The notes under the pieces were generated by a model that was given only the letters and a program-made list of their open reading frames with translations, was not told the origin of the DNA and searched no databases. From Clostridiales bacterium (GTDB lineage Bacteria > Bacillota > Clostridia > Oscillospirales > Oscillospiraceae): 64,000 nt of DNA. Below, piece after piece: positions 17,191-26,277 of the stretch (within the stretch, counting starts at the first letter, position 1; each line of letters opens with the position of its first letter). The stretch lies in contig DUOX01000002.1 in assembly GCA_012838665.1 (NCBI GenBank), positions 23,560 through 87,559 on the forward strand, written 5' to 3'. The translations under genes and the position numbers were made by a program.

Positions 17191-18732
17191 TTAATACTTC
17201 TTTTTCTCGACCAAATCCGAGTATTTTCCTTTGAAATATATCTCCAAATCGTTCTTTGGCGGCCCCTCAAGAAGCCTGCCCTCGGTGTCGAACCTTCCCC
17301 CGTGGGCCGGGCAGTCCCAGGTTTTTTCCGCAGTGTTAAAGTTCAAGTTGGTTGACATGTGGGTGCACATGATGTCGATAATCGTGACGTTGTCGTTCTC
17401 ATCCCGATAAATTCCGGCCTTTTTGCCTTCGAAGTTTATAACTCTCCCTTCACCGGGCATAAGGTCGGCTATGCTTTCCGCACCTTCCAGTTTGGACTTT
17501 ATTAGTTCTTTTACGGCGCTGGTTACGCCGTACAGGGTCTTGCCCAGGGAGCTTATCTGGTCCTTGCGGGTTCTGGAGTACAGGCTCTCATAGCGGCAGT
17601 TGCCCTGGGAAATCAAATCCGCAATCATGATGCCGGCAAGGCTGCCGTTGGAAAGCCCCCACTTGCGGTATCCCGTAGCCACGTAGATGTTGGAGTTGTC
17701 GGAAATGCGCCCAATATAGGGAATCTGGTCCGGAGTCTCATAGTCCTGGGCGGACCATCTGGCCAGAACCTGCTCCACTCCCGCGATACTCTCGGCAAAT
17801 GTAATCAGGTTTTCATGGTGCTTGTACATATCCTTTTCGCCCCGCCCCGTCTCGTGGCTCTCTCCCACCACGATGAGAATACGTTCGCCGTTCTCAACAT
17901 GGGTTCTTATGGAGCGGGCGGGGTCGCTGACGTTGATATAACTGCCGTCAGGCCAATCCCTTTTTACCTTTGCGGCCACGCCATAGGCGCGCTTGGGGTA
18001 CAGGCGGTTATAAAACAGATTAGGCCCGTCGTAAAAGGGGTACTGGGTGGCCATTACCAGGTGCTTGGCCCTGATTATGGCTCCGTTTTCGCAGTGTATT
18101 ATTTTTATATCCTCATTATCCAGCTTTATGGCTTTTGTGTCGCAGTATATTTCCGCTCCCCCGGATACGGCGGCCTCGGCCAGACCGTTTACATACCGGA
18201 CAGAATGAAAAACCGCCTGATTTTTAAAGCCCAGCATGCCATAATTCTCCGCCGGAAAGTCGGGTTCTTTTATGAACTCCGCATCAATTCCAAGCCTTTT
18301 GGCGGCCTCATACTCCATTTCGACGGTCTCAATGTCCCACTTTGTGGAGGCGTACACATAGGCTGTGCTGTCTGCAAGCTGGCAGTCGATGGATTCCTTT
18401 TCCACCGCCCGCCTGACAAATTCAATGGCCTCGCTTTGGGATTGGGCATATTCCCTGGCGACGTCCTCGCCGTATTTGTCGATGGTGTTGCTGTAGAAAA
18501 TATCGTGCTGGATTGTGAGCTTGCCTGTGGTATTGCCGGTGGTGCCGCCGCACAGGGCCTCCGCCTCAATCAAGACCGGTCTTTGTCCTTTTTGGGCCAG
18601 ACAATAGGCACAGGTAACCCCCGTTATGCCGCCGCCTATTATAAGTATATCGGTTTCAAGGTCTTTTTCCAGCCTGGGATAATTCTTTCCGGAAGCCGTC
18701 ATCCTCCAATATGACAGGGTGTCTGCGTTCAA
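17191..18732 (-). CDS. FAD-dependent oxidoreductase with C-terminal Rieske domain (YhfW-like)
   Basis: A 513-residue redox protein. The N-terminal D-amino-acid-oxidase-type FAD domain begins with DILIIGGGITGVTCAYCLA, and FAD-family residues recur at VATGYRKWGLSNGS. The last ~80 residues are a Rieske [2Fe-2S] domain with CTHM and CPAHGG ligand pairs. The same two-domain layout occurs in B. subtilis YhfW, whose substrate is unknown. The start is TTG 18732, supported by GGAGGT eight bases upstream. It is divergent from the NADH:flavin oxidoreductase gene, sharing a 200-bp control region. The oxidised substrate is not predictable. Confidence 0.9.
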   Translation of the reverse strand: MNADTLSYWRMTASGKNYPRLEKDLETDILIIGGGITGVTCAYCLAQKGQRPVLIEAEALCGGTTGNTTGKLTIQHDIFYSNTIDKYGEDVAREYAQSQSEAIEFVRRAVEKESIDCQLADSTAYVYASTKWDIETVEMEYEAAKRLGIDAEFIKEPDFPAENYGMLGFKNQAVFHSVRYVNGLAEAAVSGGAEIYCDTKAIKLDNEDIKIIHCENGAIIRAKHLVMATQYPFYDGPNLFYNRLYPKRAYGVAAKVKRDWPDGSYINVSDPARSIRTHVENGERILIVVGESHETGRGEKDMYKHHENLITFAESIAGVEQVLARWSAQDYETPDQIPYIGRISDNSNIYVATGYRKWGLSNGSLAGIMIADLISQGNCRYESLYSRTRKDQISSLGKTLYGVTSAVKELIKSKLEGAESIADLMPGEGRVINFEGKKAGIYRDENDNVTIIDIMCTHMSTNLNFNTAEKTWDCPAHGGRFDTEGRLLEGPPKNDLEIYFKGKYSDLVEKKKY

Positions 18733-18933
18733 GGCTTATACCTCCAAAGCTTTCCGTCCCGTAACAGCTTGGCATTACGCAGAAAGCAGTTATTTTTCAA
18801 TGCGTACATATTATGTGTTTTATAGAAAAAAATATTAAAGGTACTAATTGTCGGCAAAAGAAAACCTGCGGTGGCTCTGTCGAATTATATTCCGGCAGAA
18901 CGTCAGCGCAAAAAGCTGAAGAGGAGGAATATT

Positions 18934-20871
18934 ATGCTCAACTATGACCTGCTGTTTACCCCCTTCAAGATAGGGAAAATGGAAGTCAAAAACCGGATTG
19001 TCCTGTCCCCCATGGGTCTAAACTGTGCCCATCCCGACGGGACCATAGCCGATGACGAGATTTATTATTTCGAGGAGCGGGCTCGGGGCGGCACCGGGCT
19101 TATTATCATGGGCTGCCAGTTTATCACCAAAGACCTTGCCCAGGGCTCTCTTGAGGGCTATCTTGACAGTACACATGTAATACCTCAGCTTACCAACCTC
19201 TGTGAATCGGTTCAGAAATACGGTACCAAGATAGTAGCTCAGTTAAGCTGCGGCACCGGGAAAAACGCTTTCGCGAACATGTACGATGACCCACCCGTGT
19301 CGGCGTCCCCCATCCCCTCCATGTTTAATCCCGATGTTATCTGCCGGGAGCTTTCCGTAGAAGACATTAAGAAAATCATGGAGCAGTTCGCCTTTTCCGC
19401 TAAGCTGGTGAAGGACGCAGGATTTGATGCCATTGAGGTACACGCCCATGCCGGATACCTGGTGGACCAGTTTATGTCTGCCGTTTGGAACAAGCGCCAG
19501 GATGAATACGGCGGCACTCCGGAAAAGCGCATGCGCTTTGCTGTTGAGATTGTCCAGGCCATCCGCGGCGCCGTGGGGCCGGACATGCCAATTCTGTTCA
19601 GAATCGCCTGCAAACACCATTTTGAAGGCGGGCGCACCCTGGAGGAGACCCTGCCCCTCCTGAAAATTCTGGAGAAAGCCGGGGTAGATGCCCTCGACAT
19701 TGACAGCGGAAGCTATGAAAACATAGAATACATCTTTCCGCCGGCATATTTGGGAGACGCCTGCATGGAGGATGTCTGCGAAGGGGCCAGAAAGGCCGTA
19801 AGCATACCTCTGATGAATTCGGGCAACCACACGCCGGAAACCGCCCTCAGGCTGATTGAATCCGGTAACGCCGATTTTGTCATGTTTGGCAGACCGCTTA
19901 TAGCCGACCCCTACCTTCCCAACAAGCTGATGCAGGGCAGGCGGGAGGATGTGCGGCCCTGTATCCGCTGTAATGAGGACTGCATCGGCAGGATTATTAC
20001 ACGGCTTACCAAAATAAGCTGCTCCGTTAACCCCCTGGCGGGCTTTGAAAAACGTTTTTCCGTTGAAAGGGTAAATGAGCCCAAAAAAATCGCCGTCGTC
20101 GGCGGCGGCCCCGCCGGCTGCGAGGCCGCCAGGACAGCGGCGATCCGAGGCTTCAACGTCAGCCTCTACGAGAAAGGGGACGTCCTGGGCGGCCAGCTCA
20201 GAGCGGCAACCACCGCGGACTTCAAGTCCCAGCTTAGAAAGCTTGTGGACTGGTACGAGCGCCAGCTTAAGCTTTGGGGGGTTAACGTCCATTTAAATAC
20301 TGAGATAAGCGCGGATTCCCCCCAGCTGGAAGAGGCCGAGGCCATCATCGTGGCTACGGGGGCAACACCGTTGAAGCCTGATATAATGGGCCTGGAAAAC
20401 GCCATTGATATCATCACTACCCACACCCATCCGGAAAAACTAAAGGGAGACAAGATAGTCTACTGCGGCGGAGGGCTTTCCGCCTGCGACAGCGCTTTGG
20501 AAAACGCCTTAATGGGCAAGAAGGTGGCAATAATAGAAATGCTGGACGAAGTGGCCGCAAATGACCATTTCATCAACAAGGCTGCCCTGCTGCCTATGCT
20601 CCGGAATAACGGGGTGGAGCTCTATACCGGGCATAAGGTGCTGGAAATCACCAATAATGGCGTAAGGGCCAGAAAAAAGGATGGTACGGAGGTCGTTATA
20701 GAGGCGGACACCGTAGTCTCCGCCTTTGGCATGGAGCCAAACGACAGGTTAGCAAGGGAAATTGACGCGAAATACCATAATAAAACCCGAATTGTCGGAG
20801 ACTGCGCAAGGATAGGCAAAGTTGGCACCGCGGTCCGGGATGGTTTTTTTGCAGCGATAACCATACAATAG
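18934..20871 (+). CDS. NADH:flavin oxidoreductase of the 2,4-dienoyl-CoA / enoate reductase type
   Basis: A 645-residue flavoprotein of the old-yellow-enzyme branch that carries FMN, one 4Fe-4S cluster and FAD, and reduces activated C=C bonds with NAD(P)H. The FMN barrel occupies residues 1-~340 with EVHAHAGYLVDQFMS as active-site segment. CIRCNEDC plus a later Cys in KISCSVNPLAG bind the cluster. The FAD site is VVGGGPAGCEAARTAA and the pyridine-nucleotide site YCGGGLSACDSALENAL. ATG 18934 follows GAGGAGGAATATT; the longer upstream frame lacks such a site. Relatives include FadH, BaiCD/BaiH and FldZ, so the natural substrate is uncertain. Confidence 0.92.
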   Translation: MLNYDLLFTPFKIGKMEVKNRIVLSPMGLNCAHPDGTIADDEIYYFEERARGGTGLIIMGCQFITKDLAQGSLEGYLDSTHVIPQLTNLCESVQKYGTKIVAQLSCGTGKNAFANMYDDPPVSASPIPSMFNPDVICRELSVEDIKKIMEQFAFSAKLVKDAGFDAIEVHAHAGYLVDQFMSAVWNKRQDEYGGTPEKRMRFAVEIVQAIRGAVGPDMPILFRIACKHHFEGGRTLEETLPLLKILEKAGVDALDIDSGSYENIEYIFPPAYLGDACMEDVCEGARKAVSIPLMNSGNHTPETALRLIESGNADFVMFGRPLIADPYLPNKLMQGRREDVRPCIRCNEDCIGRIITRLTKISCSVNPLAGFEKRFSVERVNEPKKIAVVGGGPAGCEAARTAAIRGFNVSLYEKGDVLGGQLRAATTADFKSQLRKLVDWYERQLKLWGVNVHLNTEISADSPQLEEAEAIIVATGATPLKPDIMGLENAIDIITTHTHPEKLKGDKIVYCGGGLSACDSALENALMGKKVAIIEMLDEVAANDHFINKAALLPMLRNNGVELYTGHKVLEITNNGVRARKKDGTEVVIEADTVVSAFGMEPNDRLAREIDAKYHNKTRIVGDCARIGKVGTAVRDGFFAAITIQ

Positions 20872-20923
20872 GGTTAAATCATCCGTCGATAATCAAAAGC
20901 TGTTCATATTAAACCCAATACAA

Positions 20924-20958
20924 AGCAGGGGCTGGGAAACAGCCCCTGCTATTGCTTT
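20924..20958 (+). terminator. Hairpin after the NADH:flavin oxidoreductase gene
   Basis: A perfect 11-bp stem AGCAGGGGCTG/CAGCCCCTGCT with a GGAAA loop, followed by ATTGCTTT. The T-run is weak but the position after the stop fits a terminator. Confidence 0.6.
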
Positions 20959-21127
20959 GGTTAAGCTATTATTGCCACCAAAAGGCAGGCTTATCAAGCT
21001 GAGGATCGCGGCAGAGGATTGTTGCGGTTTTCGCGTTTGTCATAACCTTCCGAGCATAAACGCAGCACCCCATCATTGATGGACACCCTATATTAATCCC
21101 TGCTGAAACCGACAGCCATTTCCTTAT

Positions 21128-21424
21128 CATCCTGTCCCTATAAGCCCAAAAGCATCTTTTTCGACGGGCAGAACTGTGCTGTATCACCTGCGCTCCGGCA
21201 AGGTAATCCAATGTACGGAATCCTTTTCCTCGGTCTGTGATAAGCTGGTAAAATACGGATGTTTCTTCAAACCCCACCGCTCCTTTCTTGTGAATATGGA
21301 TTATGTGGATACCATTAATAACCGCCAAGTAACCTTGCGGACTCTCGCCTCCATCCCCATCGCCCAGGGAAAGGCAAAAGAAATCAAGCAGCAGTATTTG
21401 GCCTATCAGATGGAGGGAGAATAA
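21128..21424 (+). pseudogene. LytTR DNA-binding domain remnant of a response regulator
   Basis: The frame encodes most of a LytTR domain: GRTVLYHLRSGKVIQC, then FFKPHRSFLVNMDYVDTI and ASIPIAQGKAKEIKQQY. The conserved PHRSFLVN segment makes the family call safe. A phosphoacceptor receiver domain should precede it, but the frame closes with a TGA near 21104 and no receiver motif is visible upstream in any frame. It is therefore a 3' remnant of an AgrA-type regulator. It lies just upstream of sensor-kinase remnants, the usual order for such two-component pairs. Expression as an independent small LytTR protein from the GTG at 21176 is possible but lacks a ribosome site. Confidence 0.7.
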
Positions 21425-21447
21425 GCAGTGTGGGCAGGTACTTTTAA

Positions 21448-22030
21448 ATGATATTAACGGTGTTAGAACTCCTGCGATTTGGTTTTTCTCTGGTCTTTGG
21501 CCTGGCGGTGTCGGCTCTCTTTGCGGGAATAGAGCCCACGCGGAAAAACAGGCTCAGCCTTGGCCTGCTTTGCGCAGTTTCTCTTTTTATTCAGGCCGCC
21601 TGTTGGTGGCTTTGGGGCCTGGATTTGACGTCAAAGCTGTATCCTGTCATTACCCACATTCCGCTGGTATTTATATTCTCCCTATACTATAAACGCCCGT
21701 GGCCGGTATCCGCCGTCAGTGTGCTTACCGCCTACCTTTGCTGTCAAGCGCCGAGCTGGGTGGGTTTCCTTGCGGGAGCCGTCTCGAGAAGCAGTCTTGC
21801 AGACCACATTTTCTATATTGCCGCCGTGTTTCTGTGTTATTATTTCCTGAAAGAATATGTGGCCGGCTCCGTTTGGCAGCTAATGGAAAAATCAATAGAA
21901 TCCTGCCTGTTATTGGGCGGGGTGCCGCTTTTTTACTACAAAAAGCATGGCGCATATCGTCGACAAGCACGGAGGAGTATTCCGGTTTTCAGTAAAGGAT
22001 GGCTGGTTTATATTTCAGGCCACTACATAG
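21448..22030 (+). pseudogene. GHKL-type sensor histidine kinase with internal deletion
   Basis: The first ~165 codons encode a hydrophobic sensor region (six or so helices, from FGFSLVFGLAVSALF to YIAAVFLCYYFL) like those of AgrC-type kinases. In a frame shifted by one base, 21953-22030 encodes HIVDKHGGVFRFSVKDG and then FIFQATT before a stop, which matches the extreme C-terminus of GHKL ATPase domains. The histidine phosphotransfer helix and most of the ATPase domain between the two pieces are missing. I read this as one internal deletion that fused the sensor to the tail out of frame. It follows the LytTR remnant by 23 bp, so the pair is a decayed two-component system. Confidence 0.72.
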
Positions 22031-22042
22031 TAGTAAAAATTT

Positions 22043-22080
22043 GAGCCTGCCCTCACAAGAAAGGGCAGGCTCGTGTTTTT
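22043..22080 (+). terminator. Terminator after the kinase remnant
   Basis: A perfect 11-bp stem GAGCCTGCCCT/AGGGCAGGCTC with an 8-nt loop, then GTGTTTTT. It may also lie downstream of the ferredoxin gene on the other strand. Confidence 0.8.
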
Positions 22081-22089
22081 ATATGGTTT

Positions 22090-22524
22090 TTAGCAGTATA
22101 TAAGTTTAGGCAGAGCCATTATATCCACGCTCAGGGCCCCGTTGGGGCAGATGCGGACACAATAGGTCCCTCCGCCGCATCCGTCGCATTTAACCATTTT
22201 TCCGCTGCTGTCAAAGCGGGGGATGCCGAAAGGGCAAACCTTGGCACAGGCGCCACAGCCGGCGCACTTATCTGCGTCCACCCTGGTCCAACCGACCTCA
22301 TCCCTGCTGATTGCCCCCGAAGGGCAATGTGTCATACATGGAGCATTTTTGCAGTGGCGGCAGCTTTCAGTTATATAGTGGGTATAACCGGAAGGGCATA
22401 CCATCTTGCGGTAAAGTCTCCGTGACACCGTATCCTCCCTGCCATCGGCATCATGATAATCCATACAGGTGACAACGCAGGCAAGGCAGCCGGTGCATTT
22501 ATCAGTATCACAGGCTATCCTCAT
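22090..22524 (-). CDS. Four-cluster ferredoxin-type subunit (DmsB/HycB-like)
   Basis: A 144-residue iron-sulfur protein with four cysteine groups suited to four 4Fe-4S clusters: CTGCLACVVTC, CRHCKNAPCMTHC, CAGCGACAKVC and CDGCGGGTYCVRIC. Such proteins pass electrons to a molybdopterin catalytic subunit. GGAGGTGA precedes the ATG, and the start overlaps the stop of the upstream molybdopterin gene as ATGA, so it was the second gene of a catalytic/electron-transfer pair. The partner is broken, leaving this subunit apparently orphaned. All cysteines look intact. It is somewhat short for the family and has no twin-arginine signal. Confidence 0.87.
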   Translation of the reverse strand: MRIACDTDKCTGCLACVVTCMDYHDADGREDTVSRRLYRKMVCPSGYTHYITESCRHCKNAPCMTHCPSGAISRDEVGWTRVDADKCAGCGACAKVCPFGIPRFDSSGKMVKCDGCGGGTYCVRICPNGALSVDIMALPKLIYC

Positions 22525-23282
22525 TTCCTGTCACCTCCCATAATCTTTTCCAACCGGCAGACATAACTGCGTGTGATTTTCCAGACCGGACAGCCAGCTG
22601 AGCCGGTAAGTTCGGGAATGGAACAAATGCGCCCTTCTGGCCCCGGTGGAAAGGATAAACGGATACTCCGGGGAAAGCCCGGCAATATCCCGCCAGTCGT
22701 GATATACTGGCAGCGCCTCGTGTCCGGAAAGCGCAGCATACCGCTCCAATACCGAGGAGACAAACTCCAGTTTGCCGCTGGGGGTTTTGAAGCCCTTCCC
22801 CGGATTCATAGGTACCGGCGTTGACAGTTTAACCGCGCGTCCACTTCCTCCGGACGGGCTTTTAACTCCTCCAGAGTCACGCCGGTCAGGCGCATAATAT
22901 AATTAAGGTAAGCCTCATAGTCCTTAAGGTCCAAAATCTCACTGTGGAGGCCCATTGCATGTGCCAGGCGCAGCAGGATTTCCACATCCGGTAACTTGTC
23001 ATCCGGGTCTATAAGCCGTGGAATCAGAAACAGTCGGTTATTCCGTCCGATTACCACGTTATCCCGCTCCGGCGCCGTACAACTGGGCAGGACGTAGTCC
23101 GCATATTCGCAGGCTTCGTTCCAGAATTGTTCCACCACCACACTGAACTCCACCTTGGACAGCGCCTCCCGTACCCGGTCGGCGGCGGGCCACATTCCTA
23201 TGTTGGCTCCCAGCATTACCAGATTGCGGATTGGATAGGGCTCCTCCTTCAATATCGCGTAGCGTTGTTTTTGTTTACTGCC
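22521..23282 (-). pseudogene. Molybdopterin oxidoreductase catalytic subunit, truncated and frameshifted
   Basis: Codons from about 23282 down to 22531 encode RYAILKEEPYPIRNLVMLG, then VVVEQFWNEACEYADYVLPS and SCTAPERDNVV, a clear piece of a DMSO-reductase-family subunit. A second frame gives NPGKGFKTPSGKLEFVSSVL and then a normal-looking start of the C-terminal cofactor domain. The N-terminal two thirds, including the iron-sulfur and first cofactor domains, are absent. A frame change occurs near 22806, and most of the last domain is gone. The final codons, LEKIMGGDRK in a third frame, still overlap the ferredoxin start as ATGA. It is plainly non-functional; the original substrate is unknown. 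Confidence 0.78.
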
Positions 23283-23284
23283 CT

Positions 23285-23521
23285 TCTTTTAAACGTATCT
23301 CCAATGATGTCTTTGCAGTCGAAGACGAGCTTATTGTTTCTCCCTGGGCCAAAGAGGAAGTGGCCAAGGCTCAGGAGCTGGGGTTTGTGCCGGAATATTT
23401 AGATGATGTTATCTCTTACATGAACGACCAGAAAGGGGAATTGTTAACGGAAAAGGGCGTTTACCATGTCACGGTGGATGTAGAGACTTTTAAATGCATT
23501 GTAGAAAAAGAATCGCTGTAA
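23285..23521 (+). pseudogene. Fragment resembling an S-layer-homology-type segment
   Basis: The frame reads FKRISNDVFAVEDELIVSPW and then AKEEVAKAQELGFVPEYLDD, which resembles the WAKEEV-x-AxELGxVP pattern of SLH-like modules in surface proteins. It has no proper start or ribosome site and begins exactly where the molybdopterin remnant ends on the other strand, so the two were joined by rearrangement. A hairpin follows its stop. Assignment rests on one short motif. Confidence 0.45.
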
Positions 23522-23530
23522 GAATAAATA

Positions 23531-23571
23531 GTCCAGTCTGTAGAGTTCTATCTACGGGCTGGATTTTGTTT
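23531..23571 (+). terminator. Terminator-like hairpin
   Basis: The stem CCAGTCTGTAGA/TCTACGGGCTGG (with G-U pairs) precedes GATTTTGTTTT, downstream of the SLH-like fragment. Confidence 0.55.
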
Positions 23572-23762
23572 TCGCAAATGCAAATATTGTTTCGTTTCTT
23601 GCAGCCTGGAATAGCGCGCCGATAATATAGCTAAAAACAAACTTCTGAAAAAAGTAGTCGAAAGAATAACATATTTAAGGGATGGTGACAATATAACCAT
23701 AAAAGTAAATTATCTCTAGGCGTAAAGTGTGTAAGATAAAACGGAAAGCGAGGTGGTGCCAA

Positions 23763-25791
23763 ATGAAACCGACTGGTAAAGCCAATAGATTGATTTCTGA
23801 AAAATCCCCCTACTTGCTCCAGCACGCCTACAATCCCGTTGACTGGTATCCATGGGGTCAGGATGCCTTTGACAAGGCAAAACAGGAAGACAAACCTGTT
23901 TTTCTATCTATTGGCTATTCGTAGGTTTATTTGACCGACATGCCATTGGTGCCATGTGATGGAGCGGGAGTCCTTTGAGGATGAGGAGGTGGCCCGGCTC
24001 CTGAACAAAAACTTCATCAGCATCAAAGTAGACAGGGAGGAGCGGCCAGACGTCGATTCCTTTTATATGGACGCCTGTGTTGCTCTGAACAACTCCGGGG
24101 GTTGGCCTTTATCATGTTTCCTGGACCATGACAAAAGGCCGTTTTTCGCAGGGACGTACTTCCCCAAAAACGATAGCCCGTATGGGGCAGGTTTCATGAC
24201 AATCCTAAAGCGCATTTCCAAGCTATGGGAAAATAACCGAAGGGAGCTTTTAAATTTATCCGAATCCATAATCAGGCATTTAGACCAAAAAGGGGAAAGC
24301 AACGATCCGCCGGCAGACGTTACTTCTTCCGCATTTAGAAGCCTTTTGGCACGATTTGACGCCAAGTTCGGCGGATTTGGCGGGGCCCCTAAATTCCCGT
24401 CCTTTGGCAATCTTTTGTTCCTCAGCAGGTATTATTTTTTGAAAAAAAGCCAGTCCGCTAAGGAGATGCTTAAGAAAACCCTGGATTCCATGTACCAGGG
24501 CGGAATCTATGACCACATAGGCGGCGGTTTTTGCAGGTACTCCACGGATGAAAAATGGCTGGTGCCCCATTTTGAAAAGATGATGACGGACAATGCCCTG
24601 CATATATTGATATACTCCGAAGCTGCCGCAATTTTAGGCAGTGAGTATGGAGACATCTCCCGCCACATTACGGAATTCTGCATTCGTGAAATGCTGGACT
24701 CAAAGGGCGGGTTCTACACTGCCACGGACGCTGACAGCGAGGGCGTTGAAGGGAAATTTTATGTTTTTACGCCAGACGAAATAATTGAAGTTCTGGGAGA
24801 CAAGGACGGTCAAAGATACTGCCAAATGTACGACATCACCCCCGGCGGCAATTTTGAGGGGAAAAGCATACCAAATCTTATTGGCAGGGATTTAGACGAA
24901 AATGTTGTCAGTTTTGCAAAAGAGTGTAACAAAAAGCTTCTTCAATACCGGAACCTGCGTGTTCCACCCTTCCTGGACGACAAGATACTGGTTTCAATTA
25001 ACGGCCTGATGATAGCGGCATTATCGGTGCAGGGCCGCGTTCTAAAGGACGAATCCATTGTAAAAACTGCGGAAAACTGCGCTCAGTTCGTGATTTCATC
25101 ACTTATTAAGAACGGGCGGCTGTTGGCCCGTTTTAGAAACGGCGAGGCGGGAATAGCTGCCAACAGCGATGACTATGCCTGCTTCATCTGGGGACTGATT
25201 GAGCTTTATCAAACGACTCTAAACCCCAAATGGCTTAAAACTGCCACCCAATTAACCGAAGATATGCATAACTTATTCTGGGACCATGAATCCGGCGGCT
25301 ACTATTTTGCGAGCATGGATATGGATGAGCTGCCAATACGGCAAAAGAACTTTATTGACGGCGCTTTGCCTTCCGGAAACGGAATTATGGCAATGAATCT
25401 TATAAAACTGTCCAGAATCTGCGCGGAAGCGAAATATGAGGAAAAGGCAAGGGCCATTATCCGATGTGCCGCAGAAGTTATGGAAGCTTATCCTGCCGCA
25501 AACTCTACGATGCTTTGTGCCCTGCTTTACCTGGAAGACGGAGGCACGGAAATCGTGCTTGTAAACGGCCGGGACTTTGGGGAACTTAAAGACGCTCTCC
25601 CCCCTTTTCGCCCTTTTACTGTTGCGGCTGTCTGCGGAAAGGGATTTGAAGAAATGCAATCTCTTGCCCCATATTTGAGGGAATACAGGCAAATTGACGG
25701 CAGGGCGGCGGCATATGTCTGCAGAAAGGGAAGCTGTAGCAGCCCTGTAACAACAACACCCGAACTTGAGGAACAGCTGTCTAAACCTTAG
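23763..25791 (+). pseudogene. yyaL: YyaL-family (DUF255, thioredoxin-like) protein gene split by a 16-bp insertion
   Basis: The first 53 codons from ATG 23763 (after GAGGTGG) encode [20 protein letters not shown] and PVFLSIGYS, then hit TAG at 23922. From 23938 the next frame resumes with TCHWCHVMERESFED and stays open to 25791. Removing bases 23922-23937 restores the expected SIGYSTCHWCHVMERE sequence without loss, so the gene carries a 16-bp insertion exactly before the CxxC redox motif. The rest of the protein (thioredoxin-like domain, then an alpha/alpha barrel similar to N-acylglucosamine epimerases) looks intact, so the event is recent or an assembly error. The family role is unknown. 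Confidence 0.85.
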
Positions 25792-25816
25792 GAGGGGTTT
25801 GCTCCTAAGGTTTTAA
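25783..25816 (+). terminator. Terminator of the yyaL-like gene
   Basis: A perfect 12-bp stem AAACCTTAGGAG/CTCCTAAGGTTT with a 7-nt loop runs into TTTT. The stop codon lies inside the left arm. Confidence 0.85.
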
Positions 25817-26277
25817 TATTTACAGTTTGCAATATTTTTGATGATAATTATTTTTATAAAAACTGCAATTATTGCACCACTAAGCATTTTTTATTGCAAA
25901 ATTTAAATGAAAAAAACTACCTGCTTTCCGCCCCTCAGCTTGACATGGATTTGATTATTAAGTATTATTTAAGTATTACCAAAGAATAAAAGCCTTAACT
26001 GCGGCAATTTTGATTATAATTGTCGCAAAATAAGCAATTTGCTCGACCAGATTTCGGCAAGCGGCGATTTGCATTATTGCATTTTATGACAAAGGTTATT
26101 ATTACTAGATGTATTTTTTGCCGCCTATTTTTGCAAAATCAATCCCTTTTTGTCGTTGCATGTCGATTTCAGGAGCGTACCTATGGTGATTGGGGGGGGG
26201 TGGCAACAGCACTTTAACGAGCAAATAGACTGTGAAGGGCGTCAGCATTTACACCCTAATTAAAAAAGGAGGAACTG
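25817..26277 (+). other. AT-rich intergenic region and long leader of the glycine betaine operon
   Basis: No gene is supported here. The stretch holds the promoter at 25940-25968, several copies of an ATTGCA-like motif in both orientations and a run of nine G at 26192-26200. From the inferred start point the leader before the binding-protein gene is about 300 nt. Confidence 0.55.
25940..25968 (+). promoter_or_regulatory. Promoter upstream of the glycine betaine transporter operon
   Basis: TTGACA (25940-25945) and TATTAT (25963-25968) are separated by 17 bp, a strong sigma-A match. It lies about 310 bp before the first start codon. Confidence 0.65.

Noticed and set aside
20969..21328. 119-codon minus-strand frame over the LytTR remnant
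   Set aside because: It has cysteine-rich stretches that look protein-like, but it overlaps the clearer LytTR frame and has no start signal or family match.
26020..26217. 65-codon frame in the betaine leader
   Set aside because: No ribosome site, unusual composition, and it crosses the G9 run.
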